Assembly: GCA_015259305.1 (NCBI GenBank)
Contig: JABZGO010000041.1
Coordinates: 1-11,489 of the forward strand
Origin: Alloprevotella tannerae
GTDB lineage: Bacteria > Bacteroidota > Bacteroidia > Bacteroidales > Bacteroidaceae
Length of the DNA stretch: 11,489 nt
Reading direction: 5' to 3'
Shown piece by piece: positions 7,871 to 11,489 of the stretch. Both the position numbers and the translations under genes were made by a program. The notes under the pieces are model-generated. The model saw nothing but the letters and a program-made list of their open reading frames with translations, had not been told where the DNA came from and made no database searches. Positions within the stretch are counted from its first letter, which is position 1. Every line of letters begins with the position of its first letter.

Positions 7871-7890
7871 ACAAGAGAGCTCTATCTTGT
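7871..7890 (-). promoter_or_regulatory. Dyad in the receptor leader (possible operator or 5' hairpin)
   Basis: ACAAGATAGAGCTCTCTTGT on the minus strand is an imperfect palindrome: nine pairs (ACAAGA+GAG against CTC+TCTTGT) with a 2-nt TA bulge. It lies just downstream of the predicted transcription start and about 36 bp before the receptor ATG. That position fits either a repressor site or a leader hairpin. No regulator can be named from it. Confidence 0.4.
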
Positions 7891-7903
7891 GTATTTTTCA
7901 AGT

Positions 7904-7931
7904 GCAAAGGTATTGTGTTCTTCATTGCAAA
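7904..7931 (-). promoter_or_regulatory. Promoter of the TonB-dependent receptor
   Basis: On the minus strand TACCTTTGC (7912-7904) is an exact match to the Bacteroidota -7 element TAnnTTTG. A TTTG (7931-7928) lies 15 nt upstream of it, shorter than the usual spacing of about 17-23. The predicted start near 7898 leaves a leader of about 60 nt before the ATG, too short for a large riboswitch. Confidence 0.6.
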
Positions 7932-8116
7932 AAAATACCCAAGAATAATGATTTTATGCTCCATCCTCGCAGGAGTGTAGCCGGCACATAAAGGCTAATC
8001 CGGATTTATCTGAAAAGCCTCAGAAAGAGTTTGTTTGTTGATGGTAATAAACATTCCGTCAAAGCTGCTTTCTCACACTTAGGCGCTCCTTTCTTACTTT
8101 GATTTGATAGCATACT

Positions 8117-10138
8117 TTACCATTTGTAGGTAAGTTCAAAAGCCAAATCTATCTTGTTATGCCCTCGGATTTGTTGGCTAGCTGTGCCTATGGTATTTTG
8201 GTTAAAATAGTGCATCCATCCCAACCGGCTCGAAAGTATCAAGCGAGTACCCCATTTATACGATGAGGTACTTACAAGACAAAAGCCATGATGGCGAAAA
8301 GCGGGAAATTCTGAGGCGTAATACAAGTGAGGCACATAATCATAAAGTGCCGTTGCTGCATCTTCAGAAAAGAATAAGCTAACAAACGAAGAAAAAGACC
8401 ACTTATTCTCAGTTTTATAGGAAAGCCGAGAAGATAGCATCCAGCCAAATGAATTGCCTTTTGTTTGTTGACTATATCCTACGCCGCTCAAAGCACCCGA
8501 AAGTGTTATTTTTTCCGACGAATAGGCGGCTTGTAAGCGTAGTCGTTGCGTTGTTTTGTATTCTAATAGATCCTCAAAGCCCTTAATTGAAGCCTCTTTG
8601 GCTTTTAATCTATAAATCAGATTTAGTGAACTATAATCACTCAAACGATATTGCAACTTTATATAGCCCTCCCAAGTATTTGAAGATTTATATACGCCAT
8701 ATATAGGTAAGAAGAAGTGGGAATAATCGACATAAAACAGTAAAGAACAATTGTAAAAGTTCCTCAATGTTGTTCCTAATAGAAAACCGTGCTCGTTTGC
8801 CACACGATTACCTGCCTGTATAGTCTTAGCAAATGGTGCAGCAAAATATTTTGATAAGTAGCGATGTTGAAAATGAAGTAAAAGGTCATCATTCAAAGAA
8901 TATTGTAGCCTATTACTTGTTGCCATCCGCAATTTACTATCAATAGCCAATTCACCTTGAACTGTTAGGTATTTTGTCATACGATAATAATCTAAAGACA
9001 AACCAGCAGCGGTTTTCCCACGAAAAAAATAACTATTGCTTATCCTCCTCGGTGGGTAGACAACATGATCGAAAAAACTATAGTAGGTATTGATGCCAAC
9101 GTTAAAATCCGGCTTAAAGAAGCTAATATGTCCTCCAAAAAGATAATTAGCTGCAGCCGATTTATTATTTAGTTCAGAAATAGTCCGGTGATAACCGCCT
9201 ATAGGCATAGATATGATAGTGTCATTCGAGATATGTGCATCAAGCTTTCGATAAGACAGAAAAGCAGCACCAACCCACGAGCCATAGCAATAAGAAGCAA
9301 TTGCTCCCCGAAAATGATTAAACGTAGCGCCTGAAGCTTGTGAGGCAAAACGTAAAGCCGAACGATCTCTACTATTTAAAAGCAATGACTTGTCTTTAAA
9401 GAACAAATTGCCTAAAAGAAGCCCTTGCCCCATCTTTAACTTATAATCTCCAACAACCAACCTGAATCTATCCTCATTCATTCGATAATCAAAGTAAAAT
9501 GATGTATCATCAAATGGATAATTACCATAACACCCGAAAGGCTCACCAGAATCTTTGCGTAGTGTTATTCCATATTTAATATTGTCTCTCCATTTGTAGC
9601 GATAACTAAGAATTGATTTAAGTTTATTACCCAGATAAATCTTATTGGGATGCTTTTCCAGCTCTTCATCAGAATAAGTTCTAAAGCCAGCCCTACGATA
9701 AAGCGGTACGCCTAAATGAGTTTTTAATTCATGTTTTCCTGAAAATAAACTTTGGAGGAGAGTTTCTGGTGTATAGTCTGCTTCTCCCACATAAGTAAAT
9801 AGCTGCATATATAGGCGATCATCATAAGTGAGGTTCTTGATGAACAATAATTCACCAAGAAATCTAAAACGTTTTTGATGTGTTCGATAAGCAATGATCG
9901 AATCTGCTTTTGCCGAAGTAAGGAAGGGCAATTGCTGTAGTTCATCTGATGAAACCCTATTTAAATTCATCGGATTATTGTGCAACTCTTCCAAATCTTC
10001 CAACTCTTGTAGCAAGTCCGGTTCTAATTTTTCTGTTGAAAAGTAATCTTGTAGAAAATCTTCCCAGGTAATGGACGTCTGAGCAAAGATTGGTAACGCA
10101 CAAACCCAAGAAAACAACAATACAACAAAGGTTTTCAT
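8117..10138 (-). CDS. Exported helix-hairpin-helix (ComEA-like) protein with outer-membrane barrel-like C-terminus
   Basis: This 673-aa protein has a Sec signal peptide (MKTFVVLLFSWVCALPIFAQ, cleavage near 19-20). An acidic helical stretch (about 25-55) leads into a ComEA-type helix-hairpin-helix region: NLNRVSSDELQQLPFL (58-73), then a second helix SAKADSIIAYR (75-85) and FRFLGELLFIKN (91-102). The rest (about 140-673) is rich in alternating aromatic/polar strands, contains the conserved-looking GDYKLKMGQGLLLGN (230-244), and ends in YKW, an aromatic C-terminal residue like those of outer-membrane barrels. Bacteroidota carry a family with this layout and no firmly assigned role. DNA binding in the periplasm, for instance in DNA uptake, is inferred from ComEA only. 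I chose the ATG at 10138: the longer frame from 10183 adds 15 residues ahead of the signal peptide that are encoded entirely by the terminator region. It is 71 bp downstream of obg. Confidence 0.82.
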   Translation of the reverse strand: MKTFVVLLFSWVCALPIFAQTSITWEDFLQDYFSTEKLEPDLLQELEDLEELHNNPMNLNRVSSDELQQLPFLTSAKADSIIAYRTHQKRFRFLGELLFIKNLTYDDRLYMQLFTYVGEADYTPETLLQSLFSGKHELKTHLGVPLYRRAGFRTYSDEELEKHPNKIYLGNKLKSILSYRYKWRDNIKYGITLRKDSGEPFGCYGNYPFDDTSFYFDYRMNEDRFRLVVGDYKLKMGQGLLLGNLFFKDKSLLLNSRDRSALRFASQASGATFNHFRGAIASYCYGSWVGAAFLSYRKLDAHISNDTIISMPIGGYHRTISELNNKSAAANYLFGGHISFFKPDFNVGINTYYSFFDHVVYPPRRISNSYFFRGKTAAGLSLDYYRMTKYLTVQGELAIDSKLRMATSNRLQYSLNDDLLLHFQHRYLSKYFAAPFAKTIQAGNRVANEHGFLLGTTLRNFYNCSLLFYVDYSHFFLPIYGVYKSSNTWEGYIKLQYRLSDYSSLNLIYRLKAKEASIKGFEDLLEYKTTQRLRLQAAYSSEKITLSGALSGVGYSQQTKGNSFGWMLSSRLSYKTENKWSFSSFVSLFFSEDAATALYDYVPHLYYASEFPAFRHHGFCLVSTSSYKWGTRLILSSRLGWMHYFNQNTIGTASQQIRGHNKIDLAFELTYKW

Positions 10139-10140
10139 GG

Positions 10141-10183
10141 TGATAAAATAAAAGTGAGAAGCAGCGCCTCTTGCTGCTCTCAC
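10141..10183 (-). terminator. Intrinsic terminator after obg, abutting the next start codon
   Basis: On the minus strand GTGAGAGCAGC (10183-10173), a 7-nt loop AAGAGGC, and GCTGCTTCTCAC (10165-10154) form an 11-bp stem with a single bulged base. The stem is followed by TTTTATTTT (10153-10145). This is a textbook intrinsic-terminator shape, 27 nt after the obg stop. The next gene's ATG starts only 15 nt after the stem, so the hairpin could also act as an attenuator for that gene. Confidence 0.82.
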
Positions 10184-10209
10184 CTAATATTCAACATACA
10201 TCTTCTATA

Positions 10210-11364
10210 TTATACATCTTCTAAATCTTCCAAATCATAGACATCGCCTTCAGCACCGTCTTCATCTTCATAATCAGGCTCCCAATCAATAAAATCTGCA
10301 TTGATTAGACTGACTTCACGATCTCTATGAACTAAAGTACCGCCTTCTGCCACAGCTTCCAGCTTGTTGGATTCGCTATTAAGTTCTTTCCATAAAGTGT
10401 CTTTCAACTCCTGCAAACCAATTTGAGCTACTGATGAAATAAAGATAACCGGTAAGTCGGTTGGCAATTCCTCTTTCAGCATTTCAATTAGCTCATCATC
10501 CAGAAGATCACTTTTTGTGACTGCTAAGACGCGATGTTTATCAAGCATTGCGGGATTAAACTTCTGCAATTCTCCCAAAAGGATTTCATATTCTCGCTTT
10601 ATATTGTCCGTGTCACCAGGGATCATAAAGAGCAAGAGAGAATTTCGCTCAATATGGCGCAAAAATCTTAAGCCTAATCCTTTACCACCACTAGCCCCCT
10701 CAATAATTCCAGGAATATCTGCCATCACAAACGATTTAGCGTCGCGATATGCAACGATCCCTAGACTTGGCTCAAGTGTGGTAAAGGGATAGTTGGCAAT
10801 TTTAGGTCGCGCAGACGACAAGGTAGAAAGTAGCGTGGATTTTCCGGCATTTGGGAAGCCCACTAAGCCTACGTCAGCAAGCAATTTCAGCTCCAAAATA
10901 ACCATCATCTCCTGCATAGGCTCTCCAGGTTGTGCATAGCGTGGCGTTTGATTTGTGGCAGAACGAAAATGCCAGTTTCCTTTTCCACCGCGCCCACCTT
11001 TTAGTAGCATTACAACCTGCCCATCTTCGGTGACATCACATATATATTTGCCTGTCTCTGCATTATAAGCCACAGTGCCGCAAGGCACATCTATATATTT
11101 ATCAGCGCCATCCGAACCATGTGAGAGAGACTTCCCACCATTGCCTCCATGTTCTGCAAATACATGACGATCATAGCGCAAATGCAGTAGCGTCCAATAG
11201 TTATGGTTTCCACGCAAATAGATATTGCCGCCTCTACCACCATCTCCACCGTCAGGACCTCCATTAGGCATATACTTAGCACGATGCAGGTGAATAGATC
11301 CTCGCCCTCCCTTACCGGAACGACAATAAATCTTCACATAGTCGACAAAGTTTGTTTCCGCCAT
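10210..11364 (-). CDS. obg: GTPase Obg (CgtA), ribosome-associated
   Basis: Obg is an essential GTPase that acts in 50S ribosomal subunit maturation and links to stress control. This 384-aa copy has the glycine-rich Obg fold first (about 4-160, with [14 protein letters not shown] at 33-46 and [13 protein letters not shown] at 121-133). The GTPase domain follows: G1 GFPNAGKST (169-177), G2 YPFTTLEP (192-199), G3 DIPG (216-219), G4 TKSD (283-286, in place of the usual NKxD) and G5 SSV (310-312). The last 25 residues are strongly acidic ([11 protein letters not shown] and DLEDLEDV). The OCT domain of many Firmicutes Obg proteins is absent, as is usual in Bacteroidota. The ATG at 11364 starts [20 protein letters not shown], the expected family N-terminus. 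It lies 68 bp downstream of adk, the common Bacteroidales order, so co-transcription is likely. Confidence 0.96.
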   Translation of the reverse strand: MAETNFVDYVKIYCRSGKGGRGSIHLHRAKYMPNGGPDGGDGGRGGNIYLRGNHNYWTLLHLRYDRHVFAEHGGNGGKSLSHGSDGADKYIDVPCGTVAYNAETGKYICDVTEDGQVVMLLKGGRGGKGNWHFRSATNQTPRYAQPGEPMQEMMVILELKLLADVGLVGFPNAGKSTLLSTLSSARPKIANYPFTTLEPSLGIVAYRDAKSFVMADIPGIIEGASGGKGLGLRFLRHIERNSLLLFMIPGDTDNIKREYEILLGELQKFNPAMLDKHRVLAVTKSDLLDDELIEMLKEELPTDLPVIFISSVAQIGLQELKDTLWKELNSESNKLEAVAEGGTLVHRDREVSLINADFIDWEPDYEDEDGAEGDVYDLEDLEDV

Positions 11365-11432
11365 AAGCTATAAAGTTGTCGTGTTATCGCTGTTTACCTT
11401 TAATTATAATATGATTTGATTTAAGATCAGCA

Positions 11433-11489
11433 TTATAAATTGTCAATCACTTCACTCAATGCGTCAGTGATTTCTTCTAAAGCGCCATG
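11433..11489 (-). CDS. adk: Adenylate kinase, last 18 codons (rest outside window)
   Basis: Reading the minus strand from the window edge gives HGALEEITDALSEVIDNL followed by TAA. This matches the C-terminal helix of Bacteroidales adenylate kinases (pattern G-x-I-E-E-I-x-x-x-L-x-x-V-I-D-x-L). Placement directly upstream of obg on the same strand agrees with the adk-obg order common in this group. Adenylate kinase interconverts ATP, ADP and AMP in the cytoplasm. The fragment is too short to judge anything else. Confidence 0.75.
   Translation of the reverse strand, partial: HGALEEITDALSEVIDNL

Larger units (their letters stand above)
7836..8116 (-). other. Upstream region of the receptor, after the helix-hairpin-helix gene
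   Basis: This 281-bp gap holds the receptor promoter and leader dyad. Further upstream is AATCCGGATT (7997-8006), a perfect 10-bp palindrome lying between AGGCT (7992-7996) and AGCCT (8016-8020). On the minus strand the AGGCT/AGCCT stem is followed by TTTAT, so it could be a weak terminator for the upstream gene. I see no gene here. Confidence 0.5.

Noticed and set aside
7941..7956. Fur-box-like sequence (AATAATGATTTTAT) upstream of the receptor
   Set aside because: Only the central bases fit the Fur consensus, the sequence is simple AT-rich DNA, and it lies upstream of the promoter rather than over it.
7836..8116. Cobalamin or other large riboswitch before the receptor
   Set aside because: No conserved riboswitch core is seen, and the predicted leader of about 60 nt is too short.
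10139..10183. 15-residue N-terminal extension of the helix-hairpin-helix protein (start at 10183)
   Set aside because: The extension is encoded by the obg terminator stem and T-run, and it would place 15 extra residues before a standard signal peptide. The ATG at 10138 is the better start.

Overview
The window is 11.5 kb of AT-rich chromosomal DNA, most likely from a member of the Bacteroidales (Bacteroidota). Four things point there: an Obg GTPase with an acidic C-terminal tail directly downstream of adenylate kinase, a SusC-like TonB-dependent receptor with an N-terminal carboxypeptidase-regulatory-like domain, a secreted DUF5117/DUF4953-type zinc metalloprotease, and TAnnTTTG-type promoter elements with little Shine-Dalgarno use. 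The species cannot be fixed from the sequence alone.

The left half (1-5083) is on the plus strand. It begins inside mutY, of which only the C-terminal part is present (iron-sulfur cluster loop plus the NUDIX-like 8-oxoG recognition domain). After 110 bp comes a tight three-gene run: rlmD (23S rRNA m5U methyltransferase), an unrecognised helical protein, and a secreted metzincin-type protease, with gaps of only 19 and 10 bp. A perfect 16-bp stem-loop just after the protease is the likely terminator.

The middle (5084-5510) is a 427-bp non-coding gap between converging transcription units. Besides the terminator it holds a perfect 22-bp inverted repeat with an 18-nt loop, nested in a weaker outer repeat. 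A promoter-like sequence on the minus strand points into it, so a small RNA is possible. The hairpin loop carries AAGGAGG on the plus strand (CCTCCTT on the minus strand).

The right half (5511-11489) is on the minus strand. In transcription order it holds the last 18 codons of adk, then obg, an intrinsic-type terminator, an outer-membrane barrel protein with an exported ComEA-like helix-hairpin-helix domain, and a TonB-dependent receptor with its own promoter-like region. The receptor plug has an unusual NCxxCG motif. The mobile-element, CRISPR, tRNA and rRNA signals I looked for are absent. The genes are housekeeping and envelope genes. The less ordinary items are the helix-hairpin-helix/barrel protein, the terminator placed directly before its start codon, and the nested hairpin in the convergent gap.
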